Part shown: positions 13,201 to 27,100 of the stretch, piece after piece
How positions within the stretch are numbered: the first letter of the stretch is position 1
Layout: every line of letters begins with the position of its first letter
DNA from: Callaeas wilsoni
Lineage: Eukaryota; Chordata; Aves; Passeriformes; Callaeidae
DNA: 64,000 bases
Reading direction: 5' to 3'
Assembly: GCA_013398955.1 (NCBI GenBank)
Contig: VWPU01000914.1
Location: 310,001 to 374,000, forward strand
Translations under genes and position numbers: made by a program
Notes under the pieces: generated by a model
What the model saw: only the letters and a program-made list of their open reading frames with translations
Databases searched by the model: none
What the model was told of the DNA's origin: nothing

Positions 13201-16200
13201 GGGAATGTAAGTGCAGCTTTGATAAACAGCCAGATGAGAGCATAACTACATTCACGGACAGGAAGGGACAGCATAATAGACACTGCTACACAGAATGATT
13301 ATTACAGCATCTCTCAGCATGGATTTTAAACAAATCAAGAAAACTCCACATGATGTATCTAAAACTTCATTTCAGTATCTGGCAAAAAGGAAATATCTGT
13401 TAAAGATCATCTTGTTCAAGGAAACCCTTAATATGAGTTTCTGTAAAAAGGGAACTTGAAATTGCCTGTCAACAAATCAGCAGATGCCCTGTCTGAAGCT
13501 GACAGGTGCTTTTTGGCATTATTGTAATGACCATAAATACTTCATTGCACAGGGTAGAAGCAATTGCTTTAATCAATTTCTACTATCACTTAGGAAGTAT
13601 GCAGACAATTTTCTAATCTATGCATTGCAGTGACATTAAATATGCAAGTTCAGCATACTCAGGCAAAGCTGACTGTCAATATATTTTCCTTTTGACAAAA
13701 ATCAGCATTTTGTCTATAAGGTTACAGTCTTGTCTCAAGAATAACTGAAGCATGGACTCTTAAGAAAAATTAATTCTCCTAAAATACAGTAACACAATCC
13801 ACAGCAGTGTCAGTCTTCAGCAAAGTTCTAGGATACATAGAGATTTTAGGATGCAATGTGAAATGCTGCTCTATGAACAGAACAATCTAACAGCTTAAAA
13901 CAAGAACATCATGGATTCATTCAGGTACATCAGTAAATCCAACGTCTCTGTCAACTATTTTCTTTCTTAAAGCTCTCTGTTCATATATCAGAAAATCCAG
14001 GACATTAGAAAACAGTAAGAGTATGAGAAAGGAAAAAATAACAAAGAAATCAAATATCTCCTCCTTTGGCACTGGTTTCATTTGTTCATTCCTTATATGC
14101 TTTCTCTTCTTCTTCTCCACCTTCTCCTTAAATGAAAATGGGCATCTAACAGAGCTGATAAGTTGCCATTCTTTGCACCTAAATAGTTCCTTTGAGCATA
14201 CAGTAAGAAACTGTCGAAGTACTTTTATTCTGAATCTTGCTACACTCCTAAGAATAAAAAAAAAAGAAGCCAAAAGATTAAATTACCCTAACTGCAAAGC
14301 AATTCTTGCTTGACAAAAAAAACCAGATCTACTGTCTTGTAATTTATCCAGTGCTCTCTCAAAAATGTGACTTTGCAGTGAGATATAACAACAGAAACAG
14401 ACCAGTGTGATTTTTGGTGCTTCAGCTGCCATCTTCCACGCCCATTAAAGATAATACCCTTATCTTAGCCTGTTGAAAAATACATCTGATTTCATTTTTA
14501 GCTTTGCAAATATGAACAGTAAATCATTGGAAGAGATCACTGAACACGTAAAGAAAAGCAAAGAGGAGACTTAAAAGGCAGATTTTGAAGAAATGTGGCA
14601 GGCAGATACTGTTACAAAAAACCAGCTGAAGAGAGTGGGAAGTATCTGAAAGATTGAAGACTGCACAGTATTTGGCACATGACCAGCACTGTAAGCAAGC
14701 GTAACAGGACAGAAGAAGGAAAGAAAGCACTGGCTGGATACCAAAAAACCCTTGCTTTGCTCTAAAATACTTTAAGGGAAATAGTAAAGTTCAGCTATGT
14801 GTGAAACTGAAACCTGGATGAGGAAAAGCACAATAAAGTAGGTAGCTGAAATCATCTTACATTAGTTGACCTGAGGACTACTTGAACTAAATATTTATTT
14901 TCCTGTTTCCACCTTGCCCCTCAGTGAACACCATGCAATTATTGTGGAGGTGAGTGGAATTAGTGGAGGTGATATAGGGTTAGAAGACAAGAACTCTAGA
15001 GCTGCCATCTTGGATTGGTCTCTGACTTGCTCTGGAACCATGACTGCATCACTGTTCAGCTTCTCTACTAATAAAGCAGAGACAATAATATACAACTCAT
15101 GAAGGACCTTGCACGATTAAAGTGTGCCGTATTTTGCATGAAAGCTGCCAATTTTAAGTTTCCTGCAGTACTTAAATGGATCAGCCTATAGGGACTGGGC
15201 CTTATCTTATGTCTATAAAAAGGTTAACTACAGTAGGAGAGAACCAAGACAACCCTGACTGTTTTTAAAAATTTTACCTTTGCATTACTAAACTGTTTGC
15301 CATGGGGACTGAATGTTTGTACTTCTGAGACTTTGCTTGATTTCCAGATTTATACTGCAGGACAGCTGAAGTTTTCCTTTGACCCTAACACCTTAAGATT
15401 GTTTTTCTAAGGCATTATAAACACAAAATAAGTACCGCTCTCTAAATTTCCTTCACCATTTTGTTTCAAAAAATTCTTTGAAGCTGCAAGTGCCTCTTAC
15501 TATTCATCTGTAGAGGGCTCATCACATTTGACTCTGTGGGCAAGGTGGTATTACAAAGAAACAACATATAATACATTTAATGTGGTTCAGTTGCCACCGC
15601 TAATAACACTACATTTATCCTACTAAATCCCAAAGTATTATCTTTTCACCAGCATAGGAATTACTCAGCCAAAACTGAAATATGCTCTTAAATGGAGCAG
15701 TTTTATCAAAGATGAAGGGCCAAAGGACTGCAAGACTGCTAACAGTATTTTCTGAATTGTTTAAACGCAATAAAGTAAATTCAGCAACAATTCTACATTC
15801 TTCACTTGTTGTTCCGTGTTTCCCTCTCACAATGAATTTCTTTTTGCTGTTTTTTTTCTTGTTGCACTCACTGTGTTACACAATTAAAATACTAAGATAA
15901 GAAATTTTTTGTAGCACTAAATGAAATCACGCTTCTTTCTGTATAAGCACCTATCTGTATTAGTAGGCATGTATGCCTTTGTCAAGCTGTATCCACTCAG
16001 ACATATATTCCCTCTTTACTTACCTACCTTCCCCAAAAATCAAGCTCTAAGTCTATTGCATATAGAAGTTCTGTATTTACTTGACAATTTTTGGTTACAA
16101 ACAACAGCAAATAACTATCTGGATTAAGTTAATACACATGCTTATGTCAGATATGAATTATATTCTTTATGATTAAAAGATTGAGACAGAAATATTTACT

Positions 16201-19200
16201 TCGTATAACAAGGTGCAGTCATACCAGTATGGGCATAAAACAGAATATGTGAATAAACAGGACTTTATAAATGTAATTATTTTAGTTCCTGAATATATAA
16301 AAATGTATAGCATTTAAAATATGATGTCATGTGACATTAAATAAAAAAAAAATGTATTATCAAAGGATCACCTACAATGGATCACCCATATCTAAGATAC
16401 TGGGCTAGAGATTCTTGAATTACACAACAGAGATGTGAGATGATCCCAATTTAGATGCCTAGCTGGTAGCAGTAAAGGGATTTATAACACTCTGTGCAAA
16501 AGCACAGAGGCCTTTGACACCCAGGCTGTGTAAAAACCTTCAGTTAGATCAGTGCACCATTCTGAAATAACGACAAACACTACAGAATTTACAGTACGAG
16601 AATAACAAAAGAAGATGGTGCGCTCCAGCCTGGATATAGCACACAGAGCCTAAGACAGAGAGATTATTTAACAGGGTTCTATGTTTTTATTCTACCCAGA
16701 TGCCTCCTGAAGTCTTAAAAAAGTAACTAAAATAGATAGTGATAATTACCTTGGTAGGAGGCAAAAGGCAATGCTGCAGCAGTACACGAACATCTCTTTT
16801 GCAAGTCTGCTTAGTGTATTGATTTGGCATATCCTGTACCACAGGCCTGTTTATTAAATACAGCACTTTTCTTACACTAGTCTCCCAAACACCAATAGAA
16901 AACTTGGTGTCTGAATCTTCTGATTTTACATAGTAAATACAGATAGTATTTTCCTGTTTTTTCCACTCAGAATGAAACGGCTAACTCATTTCGTATAACA
17001 AAGGAGCCAGAAGCCAAATAAATTATCAGCTGTCAGTTATTGACTAGGCATCAAAAGTATATTTGGAGGCAATACTATGCAGAGAAACATGAGTTAGATC
17101 TACTCAGCCTTGGATACCACACAGCACAGTTTTCTGCCTGAAGATAGCCGAAAGCCCTGCACTGGAGATGGCAGTCCCACTAAACTTATCACGGATGTTG
17201 GGATTTCCCCTTGAAGCAGGGTGGCCGAGGCCACATACCACCTGAAGATAAAAAAGGCAAGGCAAAACGGAGTCAGGTTTGGCTGAGCCAAGAACCTTGA
17301 AGGAAGGTTTTCAACCTCTGAGGGCTTCAGGGATAATGCTGAGCTGGCCATATTGCTGGCTTTAGCTGGTCCTATATACTGACAGAAGACTGACCTGGCC
17401 TGTAATTTAGAGCATGGAAAAAAAACTTCTCCGAGAACTAAAGTAGTAGGATTACTACAAAAAATAGAGGATCTGACTTTTTATTTTTTTTTTATGGGAC
17501 AATCTAATTAATCCTCCTTCTTAGTTCAGCCTACCTTCTTTAAAGCAAAGCCAAAATTCTGTGTACTTTTACAATTTCCTTCATAACCAAGCCTAACACA
17601 TCAATACTGCTTTGAAATGACAAAGAATGAAATGAGAAAGTCCCAGGACTTCCAATACTTATTGGGGAACTGTATCACAACAAGGAAATTCATTTCCCCA
17701 GAACATGGAAGATGTTGCCCTAGGCACCAACTTCAGTCCTCCGCAATCACAGACAACCCTGGAAAAACCCTTAGGCTGGAATGGCTGGAATATTGTGCAC
17801 ACTGCCAGGACAACAAGCTGCAGAACACACTCTATGACTCTGAAACATCCTGACATTTTTCATGCAAGGAGTCAAAAGGTACCTAAATCTCTAAGTCACT
17901 GGAAGGATGTAGGAGAGCTCAAGAATACCCAAATGTCATTAGGCTTTGCAACAACAAAAGAATTTGTTAGTTGAGAATACCCAGCGCCTAGCATGGTGGG
18001 GCAGGACTTTTCTACCTTTTCTATTATATGTGAGATGGAATGGAAAACAGAGCTGGTTGTACTAGCTTTGCCCTTCTACAGTGACCAAGTAGCTTTTGTA
18101 AGTTTTTATACAGCTAACTGGAAAACAGAGGGATCAAGTTGCTTCACCATTTTCTACCGTGGGTCAGTAAAGCCAGTCTGTGCAGTTTTCACATGGCGTA
18201 ACACTGCATCCCAAAGCTTCCTTCGAGCCTCACACTGGCTCTCTTTGTTCCTTTCCCTACATAATATTCCTCCTCACTTATAAGGAGCTAGTACATGAAG
18301 TGGGTTTGGTTTGTTACATTTATGTTTGGCAAGTTAACTTCAATCGCTATTCAGCTCTAAACATTTATGCTTCCCCCCAGATCAACGAATACCTACTCAC
18401 TTCATATTTAGTCTGTTTAACATGACCAAAAAGCATTTCCCTGTAAGACGCTGAATTTCCTAAATAATAGCTATAGCTTGTGAAGACGTAAAGACACTCA
18501 GCAAGATGCTTACGCACACAGACAACTACTTTTAGTAGTCTGGAAACCTCTGAGACTACTTCTGTACTTAAACATATGTTTGTGTAACTGAATCAATGAA
18601 CAGTACTCACAGCAAGGCTAGAAGAGAGACATAATGGTAAAATTTGGTGGAAGAGGCCCAGATGGTTTCTGACAATAAATCAACCATAAAAATACAGGAT
18701 TTTAATTAAGCTTTGTTGTTCTACTCAGGGATGCTTACAGTTTTGAGTTTTGATGGCTGCATGTTAATTTAACTCTGTGGATAAAGCATGCCCTGAGACA
18801 GGTAATCTATCTCAAGTATTATTTTCTTACACTATCCAACATAGATTTAGCACAAGAAAAATGCATTAATTTTGGCATGTTTTTGTCTCATCATCTCGAA
18901 ATTAATTCCATTCTCAGTATGGCAGTTAAAGGTAAACAAAGAAATGCTAAAATCCCTACAATTCTAGCATGCAAGAGAGGCTGGATCACCTCCTGGATCT
19001 TCCAAACAGACCTGAACAACCTGTTGTTCACCTGGTCAGTACTGGTTGTGGTACCTCTTATGCCTACCACTTAAGTTTCATTCTTAACTTTTGGTTACAC
19101 TCCGTGATATCTCAAATTGAACAAAATGCCTCGTCCATTTGTTGCTAATGATTATACAGATATAAAGAAGTGCTCTTAGATTATTTCAGACGTTTGTTTT

Positions 19201-19547
19201 CTCTCTCTTCAAAATGTTAAAATTGTAAGAAGACACTCATCTCCGCTACCACCTAAATCTGAAACTGAAAATGATCCCATGTTGCCAAAGTTTCAATTTT
19301 AAAATGTCCTGGAGCAATTAATCTTGCTATTTCAAAGAAAAAATATTATCTTTTGAGATTAAAAAAAAGACATTAGGCTTTTCTTGAAATGTCTTTGTCT
19401 TTTACTTTCTCAAGCTAATTATAATTAAATTCAGGTATATTTTTAAAAATAAAATAAATATTACAGAGAAGATTCCAGTATCTTCAACTGCTCTGTGTGG
19501 TACTTCACCTCTAAATTATCTCTATGCATGAGATATTACTTTATTTG

Positions 19548-19565
19548 AGAACTATCGATAGTTCT
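19548..19565. repeat. 18-bp perfect palindrome
   Basis: AGAACTATCGATAGTTCT is perfectly self-complementary with no spacer. The symmetry stops at the next base pair (G at 19547, T at 19566). It sits in AT-rich unique sequence with no element end recognised next to it. Confidence 0.75.
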
Positions 19566-22500
19566 TTTTCATTGAAATTCACATCAGTAGAAAAAAAAAA
19601 ACTATCTGACGTATTAATAGGAAAATACCTGAGTTATAAAAGGCAAATGCATAATACTGGTATATACAATTATAGCTGAGTCTTCTTATCTATGCTAAAT
19701 ATTCTTACACAAGATGTATCTTATAGCCTCTTAGACTTAAATTTGAATTGTCAAGAAAATCAGAGAAAATCAATCCTTTCTTCATGTATAGATGAACTCA
19801 GCCAAATTTACGGAAATCCTATAAAACTTCATTGCCATTAAATACCTTTTATCTCTCAAATGCTACCGCTTTATGTTTGTCTTGGTGATTTGTGAAAGAG
19901 ATGAAAGTAAGTTAAAATTACTCCTTTATTGTAGAACTAAACACAGAAGCACGGATTCCAAATGTGAAAGAAACTCACCCTATACAAAGGAAGCAAATCA
20001 GAATATTAAAATTCATTAAAACTCATTTGAACCTTAGCAAGATCAGATTTGGAAAATCAGTTATTTTAGGGAAAAAGGTTAGGCTGGTTCTGCTATCCAG
20101 CAATTCCTCATTCCCTTCAATGTAAAAAGGACATTCTGTAATGAAAACTGTAAATATTCAAACACCTGAAAACACTTCAAGTAACTAATTTTGATATTCA
20201 GCGGGGTCTTTTGGTGAGTTGTGCAAAATGATACTGGGAAAAAAAGCAATATTTAATTATTTAAAAACTACTGCATTGACAACTAGAACATTTATTGAGA
20301 AAATTACGTATTTAATATAAAATGGCTCTTTCGTGCTATTCGTTCAGCATGCCTTTCCCTATACCACAGAAGTACATTTGCAATACTGACACTGATACCA
20401 TGAGAACGTTTTTAAATGGAAATTTTATAAAACTTACTGTGACTTGAAAGCAGGCATAATTTTAGACAATCTAGCATGCTTTCATTTTCTATAGCTACCT
20501 ACTGTATTAGTAGTACCGTAACTCTTAAAAGCCTGAGGACTGCCTTACATTTAATCTTTTACCTGAAAAGTTATTGAAAGTAAGAACTGTCTTTTTGGTT
20601 TGGGTTTGTATGTTCCCCTTGTACAAGCAAGGCTGGTTCATAATGCTGAGTCTTAGTTGCTGCCATAGCAAGAACACATTCTATCAGATAATAACCATCC
20701 TCCTCACTGCTATTAATTGCCCAAACTTCCATTTATCTTCCATTGGATCCTTAGCCTTGCACATTGTACAGTTTCATGACAAAGAAAAAAAAAAGATTTA
20801 TGCTTTCTTTTACCTATCAATTTCCTTGATTTTCAAGAAACAGAACTTTGTACACATTGACATAGAAAAAATTATTATTTTGTTTTTATTTAGTTAATTT
20901 GGCTGATTTTTTTAAAAGTTATTTTTATTTTGGTTTTATTATTTGAAAATAAATGCTTTTAAAATAGATGTGTTCATAGCACTGACAACACTGCTCAGGG
21001 ACTGAAAAGACATCTTGTACTCTGCAAAAAGTAAATTGTCTGCTAGTTCTCTGCTAGGTAAGTTTTTACAGAAGATTTATGTTTTGAGGTCAGGATGAAG
21101 CTGATGAATTTCATGAAATATGAGACTCCTTTTAAAACAATACAGAGCTATTTTCAGCTCAATGAACATATATTTTGCAATTCTTCCTCCTCCTCCATTC
21201 TTCTTCTGACCTATACCCTCCAAATTCCATTTCCTATTTCTGTTCAGTCTGAATGCCCTTGGGTGAAAAGCTGGGACCAAATAAATTTCTTTCACTACAA
21301 ATCTGTTCTGTCCTCTTTCAGCTCAGTTCCTGTCCTGGCTAGGAAGGAATTATTTTCTAGGCCTAATGAGTATCACACCTTGTATATCTGCTTGTATATG
21401 GTGCTCACTTCACCTCCACCTCTTCTCCTGTCATGTGATACAGCAACTTCTTCAAACAGGTCAACAGGTTTAAAGCTTCCCTTTGGGTCTTTTCTATCTC
21501 CTTCCTATCTTCACTTTTCTTCTTCTATTTGCCTTCCTCCTTCTGGTCCTAGGTCAGTTCTTAAACTCTCTTCCTTCATCTATTCCGTAACACTTTGTGT
21601 CTAACTTTCATCCCCTGACAATGCTAAAAAATGTAGTTCTTTTTGACTCTTCTGTCCAGTTTCCACCTCCTCCCCCAATTATTTCCTTCAGCTTAATTCT
21701 CCTTGCTCTTTGACCTCCTGTTCTCTTCTGGTTTTCTGACTCACTGTTTTCAAACACTAAGTAAGAATGATGCAATTTCTATACTCCCAGTACCTTTTTC
21801 CTGTGACTATACTACTGAATATACATCTTGGCTACTTAACTGTAAAAGTGTGGATGATTCTCAGTTCATGTATGAGAGACTTCTTGTCAGTGGAATCAAC
21901 CTACAAAGCCAGAAGTGTTTGCAATTCACACTTACTGTTATCCCTGCAAGTGCTTCAGTTCTTTACACAGTAAGCAAAAGTGATGACAAGTGATTTTGAA
22001 TTTTTCAGAGTTTGGTAGAAATAGTTTTAAAATGGCTGATTTCAGAATATTAAGCACTCTTCTGCAACAGAAAATGAAATGGTGCTTTATATTTGGACAT
22101 AGAAAAGAACGTAATTCTGAAGCACTAGACCTTTTGAAAATCACAGGGGGTATATATTAATACACAGTTGTTTTTTGGAGTTGTTTTTGTTTGGTTGGTT
22201 TTTTTTTTTAAATCAAACAATAGATTTTAGTATGGATAACAAGTTTTTATCACCCCAATGACACAACTACCTGAAAGCATGAAATTCCTTTAGCGGACAT
22301 GGCACTTTGAGACTGAAGTTGGTGGTTCCATGTAACTACTATCTATCTTGGAAACAAAGACTATAAACAATCTGCAATTTTGCATGACCAGATCAGGCCA
22401 ACAGGCTGTAGAGGATACTACAAGGGGATGTGGGAGGCAGAACTGACAGGATGGTGCATTTTTCAGTCTGAGAACATCGTTCCCTAATTAGAGATTGTGT

Positions 22501-22869
22501 TCTCATTATTCTGATCCTGCATAACAGTGACAAGACAAACTTTTCTATCTTTTTCGTGATACATAGTATGTGGTAGGGAACTAAGTCAAACCAACCAAGA
22601 CATATACCTGTTTTTTTCTGGACCTTCAAAATGAGAAGTGAACAACCCAAAGTAGGTTGCACATTAATCAATCTTTCATTGAGGGCCATGGTGGGATCAT
22701 AATATCACACCTTAAAATCAAGCACAGTTCATATTCATTAGTCTCAAACCATCCTGAAGTATCACTCAATTTTCTTTGCTTGAGTTCAAGAGCACTTGCA
22801 TCTATATTTGTTCTTGTTTCCCACCTAGGAGACTTACAGTATTCTTTCTCAAGAATTTGCTTAATAAAA

Positions 22870-22968
22870 GGACATGGTGTGATTCTTGGGGTGTCCCATG
22901 CAGGACCAGGAGTTGGACTCAATGCTCCTGATGGGTCCCTTCCAACTCAGCATATTCTGTGATTCTAC
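22870..22968 (+). mobile_element. CR1 non-LTR retrotransposon, 3' tail fragment
   Basis: About 100 bp match the 3' untranslated end of avian CR1: a 'gattcttggggtgtcc' block, then 'caggaccaggagttggactc', then 'gggtcccttccaactcag', ending in an ATTCTGTGATTCTA-like tail. CR1 copies are usually severely 5' truncated, as here, and do not produce a clear target-site duplication or poly(A) tail. Divergence is modest, and the copy resembles the one at 38142-39105 in reverse orientation. It has no coding capacity. Confidence 0.9.
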
Positions 22969-23041
22969 AACATGAATCAAAAATGTATCCAAAACACATA
23001 AGTAAAATAGCTTTTCCTAATAGTTTAGTCTATCCTTTCAG

Positions 23042-23145
23042 ACATAAACATATTGATTTCCATTTCCAAGGTTGTAAAAAATGATGCAGGCTTGTTACTG
23101 AAAAATGACTGGACTCAAGAAGAAACTGTTTACTTGAGCATACAG
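23042..23145 (+). other. Candidate exon (unsupported by homology)
   Basis: A pyrimidine-rich acceptor (TCTATCCTTTCAG) precedes 23042, and a near-consensus donor CAG|GTAAGA follows 23145. The 104 nt are open in one frame: two leftover bases, then 34 codons ending exactly at the donor. The peptide contains KNDWTQEETVYLSIQ. The frame joins without interruption to the candidate segment at 23359-23402. The splice signals and the open frame are seen directly; that this is a real exon, coding or lncRNA, is inference. Strong-looking acceptor-donor pairs do occur by chance in 64 kb. Confidence 0.2.
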
Positions 23146-23358
23146 GTAAGAATGCCGACCTTGTAATATACAACCTCCAATTTTGTTAATGCTGGATTAC
23201 AAAAAAATAAAAGCAAACTTTTGCTAGGTATTTTTGCATCTTTTAGTGAAGTTACAGTCCAGCCCTGGATAATACTTTGCTGTTATCTATATACTCAGTG
23301 TACAAAAGGAAAGCTTGACTTTTGATGCCAAACACAGAAATTTTAATGTTTTTTTCAG

Positions 23359-23402
23359 GCCAGGATTCCAGCTCACTGCCATGACAGATGGAACAGAACA
23401 AG
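23359..23402 (+). other. Candidate short exon (unsupported by homology)
   Basis: A T-rich acceptor (TTTTTTTCAG) precedes 44 nt that end at AAG|GTAAAG. Read in phase 0, continuing from 23145, it is open and encodes ARIPAHCHDRWNRT plus two bases. If it were spliced next to an AG near 23630, the frame would stop within about six codons, so this could be the end of a short transcript. No protein family is recognised. Confidence 0.18.
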
Positions 23403-24112
23403 GTAAAGAGAAGAACAGTTTTCCTAATTCAAAGTCTAAAAGCACTTTTCAAGAAGTGCTTACTGCACTCCATCTCAGTATTATTTAATCCCTTTCAACT
23501 TGCTCTCTGTAGAGACAAGCAGTGAGAACAGATACCATAATTTGATTCTGCACTGACTTCATGTAATTGTTTCTTATTGTGCTGGTAATCAAAGAACAGG
23601 TCTTTATCTTGCCATTTTTTTATTTCTAGAACTATCTACATTTCATAATTTGGGTTACTCTTGTTGTTACAAAGTAGCACTACAGCAGAAATAAATAATC
23701 TCTTGGGATTAAAGGAAGAATTATTGGAAGGAACTGTCCTAGCAGTTTTAAGTATGAAAAATGTCTACATCTCCCGAAAATGAGATCTTTTTTCACACAC
23801 TGGATCCCACGCTTGGACATTAGCTGCTATGGAAATTCCGTCAACTGGAAACACCAAGAAGGTTCTCCAGCACACAAATCTACCAGAATGTCCGCCTTTA
23901 GCAGTGCAATGCTACCCCACCGGCAGAAAGCAAATGAGTCACATCCTAACCCTGTCCCTGGTTAAATTGATTTAGGTAGATTAAAATTACATGTTTGAAA
24001 ATAACCAGAGCTCATAAATAGGCAAATTAAAAAGCTGTTAATTTATTTTGATGGAGAAGGACCTTGGAAACGTGTTTCATTTACATTCCAAGGCACAAAC
24101 ATTAATAATACC

Positions 24113-24140
24113 AAGGTCAATGAAGAAGAGAGTTGACCTT
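24113..24140. promoter_or_regulatory. Inverted AAGGTCAA / TTGACCTT pair
   Basis: AAGGTCAA at 24113-24120 and TTGACCTT at 24133-24140 are exact reverse complements separated by 12 nt. AGGTCA is the core half-site of many nuclear receptors, and (A)AGGTCA-type extended half-sites suit monomer-binding orphan receptors. The 12-nt spacing is wider than classical inverted-repeat elements, so two independent half-sites or a weak hairpin are alternatives. Function is inference. Confidence 0.35.
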
Positions 24141-27100
24141 CGAAGAAATTTGTTTTAGTTTTCAACTGTCAGATTCCATATGAGCTATGAATGTAGTATT
24201 CACTCTCTTGCCATGTAAACTGACATGGGATTTGTTTCACAAAATGACGTTTTGCAGCACCTCAGAGTGCAAGTGTCACTACAAAGTGAAGTGTGGAATT
24301 CTAAAGCAATTTTAAGGTTATTGGTAGAAAATACTATTTTATTTATGCCAATGTAGAAGAGTTGCTAGTAAAATGAGCCATAGAAAAAGGAATATATTTG
24401 TACAAATAAAGAGAGTCAGTCTTTCTGCATTCTTTACTACATTCTGTGTCTGCTGCAGTGCAAGGAGAAAGCTGCTTAAGGAAAGGTATTTTGTTTGAGG
24501 TAGGCTTGGAGACAGCACCACAGCATTCTGTAAGTATTCATCAAGTTGTTTATGCAGATATAGGGCTTCTGTCAGACACTGGTAACATGCTTTGATTCAC
24601 AATGTTTATGCTGATAAACTCTTACTGCAGGCTCCAGTAAGCCTTTTACCTATCAATCTAATGAACAACTGGACTTAAATTAGCTACCTATTCAATTTAA
24701 GTAATTTATCAGTTACCCTAAGGAGACTAGATTTTGTAGATCAGTAAGAACAATAGGAAGCTCTTAGTCTAATTTGTAGGTTACTCAATCAACATGCAGA
24801 ATTGTTTACAGACTCACATGTACAGGTTAAACAAATATTCAGCAATGGCTTTGTCAAAGCTGCGAAGTCAAGCAGCTGAAAGTTTAGAAATATTGTACCC
24901 CTAGTTAATACCCTAGTAAAGTTCTGCCCTCTAGTTAATCCTTCCGTCACACTAAATTATTACTATGGCATCAGAATTTCACATCCACAATCAAGAACAT
25001 GAATGTTTTGGAGAACGAGTTTGCATGGTAAAAGCAGTTCACAAAAAGTCATTCTAATTTTGCTAAAGCTGGAAGATAAATATGTATCAGAAACAGAGTT
25101 TGAAGTTCAAGCTGTTCAAAAGCTGCAGTGGATTTTTTTCCGATACATCTCAACTGCTACTGTGAGCTGTAGTTACATAGCTGAGAGATAAAAGCTGGTA
25201 TTCCACTTGTGATGAATTTGGGCAGAATTCTGTCTCCACCTGGAAGAGGAGAGGAAAAGAAAAGCACGATTTTACAGAAGTCATGCAGTGGACACTAAGC
25301 AGAAAGAAACCATGGAGAATTCACCGGGCTAGACTGTGTCAGCAGCTCCTGGGCAGTTTCAGTGTATCCCTATGCAGCTCTTCTGTTGGATGTTTCACAT
25401 CACAAAAGCCTACCACAAAAGCTCTTAGAAACGAATCTAACACCATGGAAATTTCTGGCAAAACTGAAACAAAAAAGAATTGAAATTGAAGGAATGGAAG
25501 TACAATATAGTTTGAGCTACAAAAGACCTCATTTTTAATATGGATACCCAAGATTGTTTAATAAAAATTTTGAACATATATATTGTGAAACTCTAAGCAA
25601 ACAGAAAATTCAAAATTTTGCTTCTAAGACGTCTACAAGTTCTACATCCTATCTTATTTTTAGGGTAAACTTGAAGGTATTATTCCAACAAATTCCAAAA
25701 ATGGGATGACTATCAAAATACTTGAATGAAACTGAATGAAGTTCAGTGAAAACTACAATGAAAACTACTAATTTAAAATACTTGGACTTTCACTTCAACC
25801 ATAGCATTCTGCCTGTGCCAGGTCTTTTTTTTCAGTCTAGACCAGAATATCAGTACTTAAAAAACAGAACACTGGTAAAAAATGTTTCTTTGACACTAAA
25901 TCAGACTCTATACAGAACTGACATTCATTGGAGTCTTGAAACTACTTGTATTTATTAGAGCATTTGACTGCAACCACAGTGCAGACAAACTTTGGCTGGG
26001 AATACTGAGTGGGTTTGGAGAACTTCCACTTCTTTCACCAGAAGGAAGCAGCAAAAGGGTAGTTTTAATAGACTGTATTTCAATCAAACCTGAGGAGCAT
26101 TTCAAAAGACAAATGAAAAAGTTCTTCTCTAAGGCCTTAATATTAGCTTATGAAAAAAAGTACTAAAAGTTAAAATGCAAGAGAACAAGTGAAAGCTATT
26201 TAGGGAGCAGGAAGAAACAACTTAGCTCAGAAATTTAGTTAGTTAATAGAAACATGACACCTAATTGTAGAGGAGAGATGAGAAATGTAAAAAGGCAGAT
26301 ATGCATTACAAAGGGGAAGGAAATTTTCTGAAAACAGTAAAGGAAAGGCTGCATAGGAATTTTTTTACATTTTATAATTCTGACAAAGGAGAGTCATTCA
26401 GTGGTTTTACTTTTTCTCAACGGAATTAGTAAAAAAATAAAAGAAAGCTCTTAGCCAACAAGTTCGGCATCTTCTCAAATACTCATTCATTTTAGAAATG
26501 TATTTTTTTACTATTAACGTATGAGTAGTCATAGGCCTATGTTTCTGTCACCGTTGTTGTTGGCTGACATTTGAATTGATTCTGATTTGGCAAAATGTAC
26601 TTTACTTTAAAAGTAAGACTAATATATCACAAATTACAGTAAATGGAATTGCCATTTTGCACAGCATTGTGATTCTAAACACCACAAGAAATAGCTGAAG
26701 ATTACATCTGTTGAAATATGGACAATGCTGTTCAAAGGTCAAATGGATGTTCTGTGGAAAAAAAACCAACAAGACGAACAAATAAAACCCAAACCCAAAG
26801 CCTAATACCACATTTTCAATCCCAGGTAAAAGTCTACCGTAGTATCAGTAATGTACAGGTTACCAGCACAGATAGGAGCACAGAGCTTGTACAGAGGTGC
26901 TTGATGATATGCACTACGTGTTTAACACTGCTGTCAGCCAAACTTGTGCAGTAACAAGAATACTTGAAGAACAGCTAGCATATTGAAGAAAGAAGTTCAT
27001 ATTTCCTGATTTTATTTATGTGTTTCAAATAAAATACCCTAAGTATTAAATAATAGGAAAATAAGATATTAAAAATGCTGCTATTCCTCCTGTTCAAATT

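Larger units (their letters stand above)
9491..22869. other. AT-rich unique sequence, no gene seen
   Basis: I found no supported exons, RNA genes or transposon fossils here. The longest frame, 169 codons on the + strand at 21095-21604, coincides with a conspicuously pyrimidine-rich strand (about 21180-21760, many CTT, TCC and TTC words), where stop codons are rare. Its translation is low-complexity and matches no family I know. A somewhat GC-richer patch at about 17100-17360 carries two overlapping open frames on the minus strand and is discussed as a finding. Confidence 0.55.

Noticed and set aside
21095..21604. 169-codon + strand open frame
   Set aside because: It lies in a pyrimidine-rich strand where stop codons are scarce. 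The translation is Ser/Leu/Pro/Phe-rich without a domain, and no splice or promoter context supports it.
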